Shown piece after piece: positions 1 to 12,333 of a stretch of 64,000 bases of DNA. The notes beneath the pieces were generated by a model. The model saw only the letters and a list, made by a program, of their open reading frames with translations, was not told the DNA's origin and did no database searches. Position 1 is the stretch's first letter. Every line of letters starts with the position of its first letter. The stretch is from Phytomonas francai (Eukaryota; Euglenozoa; Kinetoplastea; Trypanosomatida; Trypanosomatidae). Made by a program: the position numbers and the translations under genes. The stretch covers positions 1,196,658 to 1,260,657 of the forward strand of contig MJCC01000004.1 of NCBI GenBank assembly GCA_001766655.1. Reading direction: 5' to 3'.

Positions 1-2777
1 GGAACGCACGAAACAGACGGTAAGCTCCCGTTTTCAGGCTTCACTGAAAAGCCCGTCTCATTCTCTCTCATTTGCGGTGAGTGTTGCTCCAGTCTTGTTG
101 TGAAAGTGCCATCATCTCGAACCTGTTGATAACTGTTCTTCTCCCCTGTCTGCCCAGTGATAAGAGGGTTAGGGTTAGGGGAGCACTCTGCAGGAGCAGT
201 GGTAAAATAAGACGCTGACTCATTTGGTTGAAAGACAATGTGGTTTGAGGTTGAAAACGGGTCGCCATCATGAAGGTGGTTGGTTAGCAGCGTCGCCTGT
301 GCATCTCCTCCTAGGTCCTCCAGGAACTCATAACAGGTGATGAATACGTGCTCTGGGGTGGCCCACATGCCGACACCCCGTGACTCAGACCTGTCCCCCT
401 CTGCAGCGAGACCTGACGCTTCATAAAAGTCCCTCTCCTCAAACCCCGTATAACTGCTATCACCTCGTACCTCTTCGTTGGACTCAGCATCGAGCAAGGA
501 AACTTCGATAGGATATGTTTGATCCGAGGCAAGCAACCGATTTACAGAAGTTAATGTATTGGCAAAGGTGGGATTCCTTATGTCAGTATGATGATGCTGC
601 ATAAGTGCCTTTCTTCCCTGGTGACGCTTGCGCCGCTTCATGATAAAATCAAGACTGGAAAAGGTGCTCGTTCGGCCGTTGTCCTTTGTTGCGACAAAGG
701 AGTTCACTGTCGAGAGAAGTCCATCACTTTGAAGTAACTGAGAACTCATCTGTGAGACTGAAAGCATTGATTCACTGAGGTCGGCTTTCGGTGTTGGTGG
801 TGCCGCAGCCTGCCGCCAGAACTGTGATATTGCAGACGTCTCCCGCAGGCTACAGTAGCTTGAGGGCAACATACTGAGCGATAGGAGAGTGGAGTTGTGT
901 TCATCGCTCATATAAGTCTCCGTATTCATCCCCCCACTATTCATCTTTTGGACTCGTTGTGTGAAAGCCCGAACGAGAATATTTACTTTTTCGTCTTCCT
1001 GTGCAAAACTAGAGTTGGGATGCCGTCGCTGCATACTATTTTCAAGAACTGAGGCCAGAGATCCGTGGCTGTTCAGCATCTTGCCGCGGTCCCGCCGGTT
1101 GCCTACCGAAGCTGTGCTGTGGACCTTTTCATGATCATTGCCCGCTGAAGAATAAGTAGAGGCTTTTTTCAAAAAATTCATATGAGTAAACTCTTTTCCC
1201 TCCTCGCGATCCATCTGCCTCTTATTTCGAAAAGAAGACAAGGGTGATACTCGGTGGCAATGGCTCCCGTCATGCCTACCTCCCCTATGATGACCCTTCG
1301 AATGGAGAGGGGATACCACTGAGCCCAATGAAAGTAAATTCTCCTGAAACGATTTCATAAAAACTGAATTGAGAGGGGGTGCTTCCACATCCGATGCCTC
1401 ACTCTTTTGCACCCCACCTCGACCGTGCAAAGTCTCGGACAGCTCTGCACGCCCTGGGGTCGTGTTTGGCCGTTTGGTGACTTGGGGAGCTCCGGCGTCG
1501 GGGGCGAGGGCCTGGGCCCCCGCACAGCGATCATCCACCTCGCGGCAGCCACCCCTCCCGGGCTCCTCCACCGGCGGCGTTGGCGTCGGCCCCATCGCGG
1601 GATCGGCGACTTTGATGGCCCCGGCGTCCAGAAACGGGGGGAGCCTCCCGAGGCCCCGCCTTGGGGCGATCTGCGGGGCCGCGCGATGGGGTAATACCGG
1701 CCGCAGGACCCCCACCTCCGGCGCCGACGTCGGCGAAGGAGGGGCGGTGGTGGAAAAGCAGGGAAACGTGGGGTCGGGATCCTCCGAGCGGGGCGGCCGC
1801 GGCCTCGGCGTGGAGGAGGGCGGGACGTCAGAGCCGCCTCCAGAGACGCACACACGCGGCGGGCTTCCGCGTGGGACGGGCCTCAGCGCGGGTAGCGCAG
1901 TATGGGGCCCGACAGAGCCCCCGCCCGGGCTCACGGCGGCGGAGCCCCGCAGGAGGGATGGGGGCTCGAGCCTCAAGGGCGAGAGCCCACCGCGGCCGAC
2001 GAAGCCATCGCAAAGGGTGCCTCGCGTGAGCCTGACGGTGCCCGGTGGCGTGGCATCCTGAAATGGCGACATGCTGGCGGAGGTCAAAGATGGTGGCCCG
2101 AGGTCCGCCCGCGCGGGCCTACCCCTCGCCCTCTCCTCCCCTTCCCCAAGGCCCTCTCTCAGCGTCACCTCCCGCCGTGGAGGACAGCCGCCGCCCTCCC
2201 TGGACAGCCTGCCTCGTTGGCGATCCTTAAACAGTGGCCTCCTCTTCTCCTCAAGCGGGCTGACGCTTTCACTGGGGATGAACACATTTGTAGTCGACAC
2301 AGGGAATTTAGGAGGCGAGAGCGGGCATGGACTTGCGGGATGCTTCTCGCTGCCCTCCTCCCGGGCAAGCCCCTCCGTATTGCGGTTAAGGTTTCGGGCA
2401 TGGGAAGGACAAGGAGTGAGCATCGGCTCTGATTTCGAGCGGTAGCGGAGTTCAGGAATCGACACGGGGGAATGAATTTGGGGTCCAGCTGATAAAGGGC
2501 TACCGTAAACCCCCCTTCGCTGTCGGCCTTTAAAGCTAAGAGGCTCTCGAAAGAGTAAAGATGGACTTTGGATTAAGTCGGGGCTTCCACTGTTTGTGCG
2601 TAGGGGGGTGTCGGTCATCCCTGTCTCGTCCCTAGCCGACACCAAGGGCTTCGATGATAAGGCACCCAGGACCACGTGTGGGATGGTGTTAGTGTCTCCA
2701 CAGGCTTCATACAAAGGTTTATTAGCCTCCGGAGAGCCAATTGTGCCACTTTTAATAAAAAACAATGAACTATTCAT
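1..2777 (-). CDS. Large disordered hypothetical protein, N-terminal part
   Basis: One minus-strand frame is free of stops from the in-frame TAG at 2823-2825 down to base 1. The first in-frame ATG is at 2777 and the protein begins MNSSLFFIKSGTIGSPEANK. About 925 residues lie in the window and the stop is beyond the left edge. The translation is rich in Ser, Pro, Arg, Glu and Gln, with basic clusters (for example FIMKRRKRHQGRK near base 640), and I see no globular domain or membrane segment. The middle (about 1400-2200) is very GC-rich and the two ends less so. Shorter frames on the other strand here are shadows. Function unknown. A long disordered scaffold or regulatory protein would fit but is inference only. 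Confidence 0.75.
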   Translation of the reverse strand, partial: MNSSLFFIKSGTIGSPEANKPLYEACGDTNTIPHVVLGALSSKPLVSARDETGMTDTPLRTNSGSPDLIQSPSLLFREPLSFKGRQRRGVYGSPLSAGPQIHSPVSIPELRYRSKSEPMLTPCPSHARNLNRNTEGLAREEGSEKHPASPCPLSPPKFPVSTTNVFIPSESVSPLEEKRRPLFKDRQRGRLSREGGGCPPRREVTLREGLGEGEERARGRPARADLGPPSLTSASMSPFQDATPPGTVRLTRGTLCDGFVGRGGLSPLRLEPPSLLRGSAAVSPGGGSVGPHTALPALRPVPRGSPPRVCVSGGGSDVPPSSTPRPRPPRSEDPDPTFPCFSTTAPPSPTSAPEVGVLRPVLPHRAAPQIAPRRGLGRLPPFLDAGAIKVADPAMGPTPTPPVEEPGRGGCREVDDRCAGAQALAPDAGAPQVTKRPNTTPGRAELSETLHGRGGVQKSEASDVEAPPLNSVFMKSFQENLLSLGSVVSPLHSKGHHRGGRHDGSHCHRVSPLSSFRNKRQMDREEGKEFTHMNFLKKASTYSSAGNDHEKVHSTASVGNRRDRGKMLNSHGSLASVLENSMQRRHPNSSFAQEDEKVNILVRAFTQRVQKMNSGGMNTETYMSDEHNSTLLSLSMLPSSYCSLRETSAISQFWRQAAAPPTPKADLSESMLSVSQMSSQLLQSDGLLSTVNSFVATKDNGRTSTFSSLDFIMKRRKRHQGRKALMQHHHTDIRNPTFANTLTSVNRLLASDQTYPIEVSLLDAESNEEVRGDSSYTGFEERDFYEASGLAAEGDRSESRGVGMWATPEHVFITCYEFLEDLGGDAQATLLTNHLHDGDPFSTSNHIVFQPNESASYFTTAPAECSPNPNPLITGQTGEKNSYQQVRDDGTFTTRLEQHSPQMRENETGFSVKPENGSLPSVSCV

Positions 2778-5700
2778 CCAATACAATGATAAAATATATA
2801 AGCTGATAGGAGGGGAAGGGGGCTAAATATTTAAGGCAATTACGTCTTTGATAATACAATGGAAATTGATGTCAAGTATGATAACGTGGGTGCCTCTACT
2901 TTAGTAAACTACCATACTAATTTAACTAAAATATTTTAATAAAAAAATGTTCAGGCTTTTGAACAAAAAAAAAAAGAAGTATATGGTCTGTAAACAAAAC
3001 CAGGGAAAAAAAGAATATAACGAAAAGAAAGCAATCTGATAAATTTTCGTATGCGAAAAAGTCCTAAAGGTTCTCCTGTACGAGCATGATATGTTGTACG
3101 AGAAGGTGCTGCACGATGAAGCGTTAGCCCCTTCCCGTCATTTCTCATCGGATTTTCATATAAGAAGCATACTTCTTAACATTTTTTTATTCATATTGGA
3201 AAGGAAAACATGGTAAAAACATGGTTGGTGCTAGTCTACACGCATTCTTTCACAATAAGAATGGAATTTATTTCTGAAATTTCGGAAAAACAATTGCAGG
3301 ACAACGTCTTATTTGAATGATTCAAGTAGTTTACAATATGAACGCTAAAATTTTATAAACTCTTTTCCTCAGACCTAGCACCTCTCCCTCAACATGCGGG
3401 TTTTAAAACAATTTTTGCTCCAATTTCGTCTGGAAATTATGGGAATCGGTGTGAATAGTTATGGGGAGTATTAATTATTGATTGAGGTTCAGCTCTGGTA
3501 GGATAGAAAACCACCACAACTTGGAAGCAAGCACTAGTGAAAGGTATTATGCGCAATATCTCAAATGCACATTCCTGACACAAGCTATTCAAAAGAGGTC
3601 TAAAAAAAGACCAAGTGATGTCTCGAAGTTTTTCTGCACATTGAGAAGAAATTTACATCCGTCCAGTATGTATTTATGAGATATATCAGTGCCCACCCAA
3701 ATAAGGCGTTTATAAACGGATTAATGTCAGTTACAATAGCTATAAAGAAGAAACGATTACAACCAAGCATTTTCCCTGTCCAAGTGCCTGTGAACCAAAA
3801 AAAGGTAAAATGACATTGACATATATTGTATCCAGTTTAATGGCCATATCCTGACCTTATCAACCGATAATCATATAGTTGCTCGTCTAAGAGACTGCAA
3901 AAAAAAAAAAAAGGGTAGACTGTAAACCATTTCGAAGTTGTATCTCGTCAAGGCAGTTCTTGTTGTTGTTTTTTACCAAGTAGACCCCAAAAATAAAATT
4001 TTAATATTAAAAAATACGAATACTTTGTTTTGGGGTGAGGATTATCGGGTAAGAATAAGATAAAGGCTCTTCCCCCTAGACAACCCTTTTTGATTTTGGC
4101 AACGAAGATGCGTTTCAGCAGGAGTCTGGAAAACCTTGCAGGTGCCCCTAATGTGGTGTCTCGTCACCCGCGCCTTTTGTCGCACTGCAAGGGATTAAAC
4201 CCAAGGATACAGTTTTTTCTTTTTTTTAAGCTAAAAAGTTGAATCTTTGAAAAATCTGTTTCTTCAAAATGTATTGAAGAAATGACTTGACGATGGACCT
4301 CAAAGGTGTTGTATTTGCCTCTCATACACATAGTGAACGTTCTTTTATTCACATGTATAGCCAAACGACCCGAAAACTAAAGATAGAAATCTAAAAATAG
4401 CAATATCAATTACGATAAGGAAAGGGTTTTGACAACCGGAGAGCTTTGGTAGCAATTTTGCCTAAGCTGCGCCTTCCCAATTCAGCGAGGCAAAGGAAAG
4501 ATAATGTAAATAACTGGAATTGTTAGTTGGAATGGAAATTGCTTTGCAAATAACTTCCTGAACACGTGTCTGTCAGATAAATGAAAACGCATTAGAGAGA
4601 TTCACAGCTCATGATTCGGACATTGAGGTGTAAAAAAAGCAAGTCCCTTTTTAACTAAAAAGACTTTTGAGTAAAAGTGAGAGTTTATAAGAGAGAATTT
4701 AAACGTGAAATGAATATGATTTGAGTCATTTTGAAGAGGTAAAAGAAACAGTATTTCAGTGAAGACCTATGGTGTCATATTAGAACTAGACAGTTTTTGA
4801 TACTTTACATCTCCATTTCAAATTTTTTTAAATATCAAAATTTCCTTATCAAAAGAATGACACAGAATATTTCTTTTTAGGTAAATGTAAGTATTTAAAA
4901 ATGAATACATGAAATGTTGAAAGAAAAAGTAGAAAACTAAAAGATATGTAATAAAATAAGACATCATTTGCATTACTATATATATATATGTATATATATA
5001 TTAGTTAATTTATGATTTTCTCCTACTTGTGCCTACCAGGAGATGGTAGACGTGACTTAATCATCTTTAAAAGTTCATTTACCTGTTAGAATTCTCTTTT
5101 TTCCCACACCAACCAGATTCATTTTAGAGTACAGAAATAGAAGTGAGGAAAATATTAATTCCTCAAAGCACCTCTGAAATAAGGAAGTAAACGTAAATAA
5201 TAATGGCAATAATACTATATAGGAATCAGTGCTAAGTCACTGAGAGTAGCCCTTTTTACATGGGCAATTTGTACCTAAAGATTTTTATCTTTACAAAATG
5301 TAATAATTATTTCTTTATCATGTTTATCAGCACTTCCTGAGAAGCCTGTTTAGGGACTGAAGTTTGCTTGAACGGGTACAATAAAATAACACCTAACGTG
5401 CCCACAGGCCTTCAGAATAGCCAAGACTACACACACAAGGTAAGAAAAATGTCTAACAATATAATTTTTAAAATGAGTAACGAAATTAGAGAACGGTAAA
5501 GAAATACGTAATCAAAATAAAACTATAACCTTTATAAAACAGGTTGACATATTTTTGTGCTTATGGGTCCTTGGCTCAGAAGTATGTAAGCTCATTCACC
5601 TTTATTCTCTTTGCCATTCGTTTATCAGTAGCTAAATATGAACAAGATGGGAGATCTTAAATTCTTGAACAACAATATGTGGTATAACGAAAAAGTAACA

Positions 5701-6986
5701 GCAAAAGGACTACAATTTTACCATTTTAGACACCCAGACGTTAAGTCCTTTAAATGACATAATGTATGAAACAATAAAGGAAACAACTAAATTATTCTTG
5801 TGCGCTGTGTTCGATTCATAATATGTAAAAGGCTTATGAACATTTACTCCCCGTAACTTTTTTTGCCTTCATTTGACGCCAAAAGGCCACCTTACTCGAA
5901 TTAGTAAAAGGTTTATTACCTGAGAGATAATTCCCTCATTTAAAAAAAAAGATAATTTTTTATCGCGCCTAAGAAGTAATAATTTGAATTAAAATACATA
6001 AAAACTTTTCAAAAAAAAAAAGTCCATGTATCAATGAACCATTAATCTATGCGTTACAAGAACATGAAAATTTAAAGAAAATGAAATTGTAAAAAGAATA
6101 AATTGCTAACAATAATGATAGAAGAGATAAGAAAAAAACGCCCCTTAAAAAAATAAAAAAAGTAGGCACGCATTAATCAAGCGTTATTCTCTCATCAAGA
6201 AAAGCAAATGAAAATTTGATAGGATCAATGTAAAGCATACACATGTACATCAATGCAGTACAAAAAATTGCATTGATTGTACACACGCATTCAAAAAATA
6301 CTTTATTATTGCATAATAATTTGATTATTTGTTATTATGCTTTGCATATTACCAGTGATTTCTCGTTTAGCTTCCTTTTTACTTCCACAGTAATTCCTTA
6401 TACATAGTCAAAGCTGGATTAGGGAAAGTATATAGGCACACGTTGGGCAATACTAATAATGACAATACTGCAAGTTCATTAAATGTCCAACCATAGACTT
6501 AATTTCTGGAAGAATGCCAAAAGACAAAAACTACAAGCTTCACAACTCGCAAGCCACATTTGCTGTTATTGAAAAAGGAAACCAGATAAAATGAAGGAAA
6601 TGAGTGTGGTGTAAGGTGAAAAAAGAAAACCCAAAGGAAAAATTGCATATAATGCAATAAGACAATGCAAACTCTTATATATTACTACTTATATATATAT
6701 ATATATATACACCCTACCTTTTTAAAAGTTTCCCGTGATTTCACCTGCCTGATAAAATAGCTTAACTATTTGATATGTAAAATATTTGTTAGCGCTTTAT
6801 TAATATTATTATATGTAAATATAAATATGAAACCATTCCAAAGTTTTAAAAATGGCAAAGAAAATACGCATCATTCTTGAAGTGTGAACGAATGTCAGAC
6901 ATCTACATGTATGTACATTTATATCGTCATCCGTGATTGCTATTATCGTCTGCCTAACTTTCATCACTTCTATGTGTGCCCTTGCA
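2778..6986. other. AT-rich intergenic region, no gene seen
   Basis: This is 4.2 kb of AT-rich spacer with many A or T runs and TA tracts near 4976-4999 and 6690-6709. Slightly GC-richer islands occur near 3060-3150 and 4080-4190, but neither contains a convincing reading frame or a structure I can name. No tRNA or rRNA was recognised. Confidence 0.6.
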
Positions 6987-8458
6987 TCACTTTCCCTCAT
7001 CTGGAACAGTTATTGAAGTATTACTTTTGTTGTACGGATGGTCAGATGTTGAAGTATTCATCAAATCCACACCTATGGGTACTACCTGAGGGAGCAATTC
7101 CACGTCTACTGCCTGAAATGAACTGTGACCTTGCAAAAAGCTAACCTTAAAGCGAACGCGGCCACCTACTGGCAGAGTTCGGAAGCCATGCATACACACG
7201 TAGCTCTGGTGCACAAAGATATCCCCCGGGCTGATCGTTACACGCGTATAAGACTTCCCTGTCTTCATCGCAGTGGAAGTATTTGAGATAGCGGAGGTAA
7301 AGGAATTCAAAGATGCATTTGGGACTATTCCCTCGAGGGAAGACTCAGGCCTGGGTTCAGGTGGCACGCAGGTGATGATTTTAATGAGCGGAGTGGAAAT
7401 TGTGTCTGTCGATGGGCCATCCCCGGCCGCTCCAAGGTCTACCTCATTTGGCAAGAAGCTTACTTCAGGACTGCTCTCAGGCGAGATCCCGTTTAGATCA
7501 GGTGCGTCTGTTGCTGACCGCTCAAAATCCTTTGTATTTGTCGTGCTCCCTCCAGGTCCGGCATCTGGAACCTGAAAGATCTGATGCGTCGCCGTCAGAA
7601 AGCCGAACCCGCGAACGGGGTTATACCGCTTCACGTAGCCCTCGTACAAGCCGCTTGGGGTGTAGTTCATGCCATTCAGCTGCCTGTCCATCTGCGACGT
7701 GATCGGCACCGCGAGCAGCGTGTTGGCGGCCGACGGCGGCGCAGGCTCCGTGACACAGGGGCCGTAGAAGGGCAAGAAGACGTGGAGCGGGCGATCAACG
7801 AGGCCCATGGGTTGCGGCAGACAGATCACCTCCTTTCCAACAGTAACAGGTCCCGCTGTCATCCCAAGGCCTTGGCTAAAGCCAGTAACAGGCATTGTTC
7901 CCATCCCAGTAGCAGGCCCTGCTGTCATCCCAAGGCCTTGGCTGAGGCTGTTAACAGGCACTGTTCCCATCCCAGTAACAGGTCCCGCTGTCATCCCAAG
8001 GCCTTGGCTGAGGCNGCTGTCATCCCAAGGCCTTGGCTGAGGCTGTTAACAGGCACTGTTCCCATCCCAGTAACAGGTCCCGCTGTCATCCCAAGGCCTT
8101 GGCTGAGGCTGTTAACAGGCACTGTTCCCATCCCAGTAACAGGTCCCGCTGTCATCCCAAGGCCTTGGCTAAAGCCANTAACAGGCACTGTTCCCATCCC
8201 AGTAACAGGTCCCGCTGTCATCCCAAGGCCTTGGCTAAAGCCAGTAACAGGCACTGTTCCCATCCCAGTAGCAGGCCCTGCTGTCATCCCAAGGCCTTGG
8301 CTGAGGCCAGCCTCGCTATAGCCACCGCCCTGGCTGAAATAAGGTGTGCCCTGGCCCATATAAGGGGCCGTCTTGTTCACCGCGACGGGCATGGAGTTGT
8401 AAAGCAGCGTGGGGGGGGCCGCGTGGGGCTGGGGAAGGGCAAAGGGATAGATAACCAT
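6987..8458 (-). CDS. Split cold-shock-domain protein with 66-bp tandem repeats
   Basis: ATG is at 8458 (MVIYPFALPQPHAAPP) and the stop is TGA at 6987. A Pro/Gly-rich N-terminus of about 50 residues is followed by a 22-residue tandem repeat containing SQGLGMTAGPVTGMGTVPV. After the repeats comes a cold-shock domain in two pieces. The first is GYVKRYNPVRGFGFLTATHQ, carrying an RNP1-like GFGFLT. About 120 residues later comes GDIFVHQSYV (RNP2-like) followed by VGGRVRFKVSF...AVDVELL. Canonical cold-shock domains have only about ten residues between these motifs. Family knowledge says such domains bind single-stranded RNA or DNA. The frame is broken at the single N at 8015, where a repeat unit is truncated, most likely a repeat-collapse artefact. 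A paralog follows at 12334-13143. Confidence 0.85.
7845..8308 (-). repeat. 66-bp coding tandem repeat, about 7-8 units
   Basis: Near-identical 66-bp units, each containing ccaaggccttgg on the plus strand, encode 22 residues apiece (SQGLGMTAGP[V/A]TGMGT plus six variable residues). At least eight copies of the core are visible. Ns at 8015 and 8178 and the half-unit at 8015 show that the assembler could not resolve the array, so copy number here is a minimum. Confidence 0.9.
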
Positions 8459-11400
8459 AATGAAACTCTTAACAGCAAGGTTGTGATGATAATCAACAGC
8501 AATGAAAAGGATGAACGATTTTTTGGGGTTTACTTTTTTTAAAAAAAATAATTTTATATTTTTGCTTTATTCTTTTGAAGTAACAAGATTCCTGCGCGGG
8601 AGTATGAAGATTTAGAAATTTTCTAAAAAAAATTGCTTGTAAGCTATCTTTTTTATACTCCTTAGGGGTTTTTCAATTTCTGTATAGCGTATCTGATAAG
8701 AATACTTCTATGTGATGTAAGTAGTAGTAAACAGGAAATGTATAAATAGAAGAGATATAAGCAGAGTTAAGTAGACTGAAATCGTATTCCTTCAAATCTT
8801 TTATCAACGTTATTCATGAATTTGTTAAAGAAAAAAATATCGTTAAACCTAAAGAGCTAAAAGTTAGCTTGAATTAGAGCGTTTTAGGGCTTCTTTATGG
8901 CTTTTATTACTACTAGCCCTACATATTATTAAACGCTAATTACTTCACTTTTCTAGTCATTATTCAGGATAAAAAGTACCATAGAATAGGCAATCTTAGA
9001 ACTTGAAACATAAAAAGCATTGTAGAAATGGTAAATATATTTGCATATGCGTGCTTCTTCATTCATAAATGCACACATTTATATGGCAAATGTAAACGAG
9101 TAACAAAACTAGCCTTAATCTCGGCACAGCTATAAATTAAATTGAAAAGGATAAAGAGCTATCTGTTTTATTATATGTATTGAAACAAATAATGGTCATA
9201 AATAAGAAATAAAGCATTCAAAGTATCTGGGATTTAAATCGTAAATTTTCCGACGTAAGGTTGACTCAAATAGTTAAAACACAAAGAAAAGAAAAAAGGC
9301 TTTAAAGATAAGCATCATGGCCCTAAGTCGCCGCCGTCCTCCTCGCAGACTGAAAAGGTTGAATAAAAGATGTGAAAAAAAATATGGAGAAAAAGACGGT
9401 ACCATAAAATTAAAAAAATACTAGAAACATAATATTAATAAAGCAAAGACGCAATAGCTTATTTCAAGGTTGTATCGTTGCCAAACGATTTACCTTTTTA
9501 AGCTTAAAATCAGCGACGCTCTGTTTGTCCTAAAATAGAAGCATGACTTTCAATGTTAGTATATTCCATAAAATAAGGGATAACTTCTGTCATATATTGA
9601 TGCGTGAATATGTAATGTATAAGTAAAAACATAAGTGAACACTTTGGAAGCCTGTTTTGTATCAATGCATATTTTTTTATGATACAAACTTGTTAAGAAA
9701 TAAAAAAAGGTCGCGGTTAATAATAAAGAATATTTATGCAATCAAATAGTCCCCATACTCACGCATAAGCAAAACCATATGGGGGGAAAAAAATTCCAAA
9801 GGCATCATTTTCACAAATATCAAAGAAATTATTTACTTCCAAATATCTTGGGAAAAAAAGATGTAAAGAAGGCCGATGTGTGACAGTTTTTCCTGCAATT
9901 CATATTGCAATACTAATCGCAATAAGGCAGTCAAAACATGGAAACATTCTTGCTATGCTCTTCCGTATCGCCTCTTTAGCTCGATTTCAAAAAAAGACGA
10001 GAAAAAAATTAAAAAGTAGCTAGATTTAACTAAGTGAATACCCCATAAATTTGTGTGCCTTGTTAAATTCTTATTTTCGAACAGGTTTTTTTTTGAATAT
10101 AAGAATTTTATTTTTTCACACACAAAGTATGTATCACACCCAGCACAGGTCATGAAATTAAATGAAAAGCAATATATATATATATGTATATATAGCTAAA
10201 GTGAATGTATATGTGCAAGTTGCAACGTATTTAGTTGCATAAATTCATACTTATCTCTATGATTTTACACGTTTACGAAATGTTAAGAAAATGTCTGAAA
10301 AAAAAAAATGTAAAATTCTCTCAGGACAATCGATGTGTGCAAAATATGAAAATTATTCTTCCCGAAAGTACCCCACTAGAACATGATAAAAAGAAAAAAC
10401 TGCAGTTTAGTACGCTTTATTATAGCTATCCTTTTTCGTTGAATTCTTTTTTAGGGTAGGGCGGGTATAATTGATATTTTCCCCTACTCACAAGCAGAAC
10501 TGATTTCAATTGTTGATATATCTTGTCTGGGTTTAAGACTAGTGAACAGAAACAATTGGATCAAATGCAAGTCATTTTATTCCTTGGGTGGAGATTATTC
10601 AATTTTATTGGGGTGTTTTAAGCAAACTTCAATTAACTATTTCAAACTGTCCCTTGTAAACCAATTGACTGCTTAAATAAACAAGTAGATAAATATAATC
10701 CAAAAATAAAAAATTAAAGTTACTCTGACCACATCTTTTTCTTGTGTTTCTTTGCAAACTAAATCATACTAAAGAAGCATTAAAAGAACTCTTCTCACCA
10801 TGAACGCGCGTAAACAACATGAAAAAGACACAGTATGAGTAATAACATTGTGGGTGGTTATGATTATGATGATAATGAGAATAGCGCATAGTTGTGCGTC
10901 ATTTTGGGGTAAAAATTCAATTTAAAAAAAAATACAGAACGCTTCGAAATAGAAAAAAAAAGGAGTTTGTTCAAGTATATGAAGGGAGAAGGAGAACTCA
11001 ACTATTACAAATAAATGTAAGAATCGTAAAGTAGTATATCAAACGAAGGAAATGGCAAAAGACAGCACTGTCCTCGAAAAAACTTTAAAATGTGGTAACC
11101 TGTTATCTTTCGGTCACTCTTTGTCTGGTAATTATCTCTCAGTTTTCTACAGCAACGCAAAAAGAAAGGGAAAATCCCGAAATTAGCTGACAAAAGATAT
11201 TTAAAAAACTTGCAAAATGAAGGAAAAGAGTCGGTTGAAAATTAAATATATAGTTAATGATATCATATACAATCTTTGCTTAGAATACGTTCACTTGCGC
11301 TTAATTCGGAATAGTGACAATAGATATCGTTTACATTAACAAAAAGAACATGAACCCCAATATATTATCCGTTTTTAGGGTAAACACACAAAAAAAACAT

Positions 11401-12333
11401 ATCTGGCTTTTATTCATTGTAGACTTCCATACTCTCCTCGTTGCTCCTGGTTTTTTACCTACTGGAAGAAAAGTAATCCTGTTTGTTTTAGTTTTTTAGT
11501 TTTTTTTTAAGAGGAGGTTTCATTTTTCCCCTATGCAAATAAACTAAAATAATTTAAATATTATTCGTAGTAAAAATGATAACCGCAACTAACATATTCA
11601 AGAATAAATAATAATAATAAGTGTATAGCGATGTATGACAGATAACGTGTACGCAATCATAACATAATCAAGTCTTCACCACACCTAAAAGGGAATAAAT
11701 GAAAGTAGCTAGGAAGTGGTGGAAAATAAACGCAGTGTAACACTAATATACATATATATGCGATAATATACATCAAACAAAACCCGTGTACAAGCGTTGA
11801 AAATGGTGCCAAGACAAAAGAAAGACCTTGAGGGGGATCACAAGAACACAAAATGGAGAAAAGAACAACTCCTTGCATCTCAGCGCAGCTGCTTAAACCT
11901 GAAGAAAAACGGGTTTGGTTGTTTACTATTAGGGAGTGGATTTATTTCGTGCGCCCTTCTCCGATGGAGGTAAGTTCTTCTACAATGCGTGGGTATGTGG
12001 TGTGCATCCTCCCTCGTTGCCATCATCACTACTCTGGGCAATGTTTCCCCCACCCCACCCCAAGATTACCTCCGATGGATGTGCGCTAGTAACCACCACT
12101 ACACCCTTTCCACGCTATACGGTCGTGGAGATGACCTTTCGTTGAATAGCATAGAGGGAGGGAAGGAGGGAGGGAGGGGGGGCGGCGGCATTTTATTCCC
12201 GCTGCCTCAATATTTCTATTTTAGTATTACTGTACAATGTAGAAAGCANGGGGGGGAACGGTCTTTGCTCATGTGCACAAGCCTACCGTGGATTGGTATT
12301 CGTCGCGAGCGGTACTTGATCGCACGGCATCCC
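8459..12333. other. AT-rich intergenic region, no gene seen
   Basis: This is 3.9 kb of AT-rich spacer between the two cold-shock paralogs. It contains A/T homopolymers and a TA tract near 10172-10193. The segment 11850-12270, just downstream of the second paralog's stop, is richer in GC. It contains a short inverted pair (ggaggtaa near 11968 and ttacctcc near 12064) and a lone N at 12249, so it is probably 3' flank of the neighbouring gene. No convincing coding region. Confidence 0.55.

Noticed and set aside
169..180. Two copies of a telomere-like ttaggg motif
   Set aside because: It lies inside the long minus-strand reading frame and there are only two units, so it is coding sequence and not an internal telomere tract.
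1369..2061. 230-codon plus-strand frame
   Set aside because: It is the shadow of the GC-rich minus-strand gene that is open from 2825 to the left edge.
9317..9424. Plus-strand 35-codon basic frame starting MALSRRRPPRRLKRLNKR
   Set aside because: It recalls tiny ribosomal proteins but does not match L41 or L39 as I know them, and it is on the opposite strand to every supported gene. Chance is likelier.
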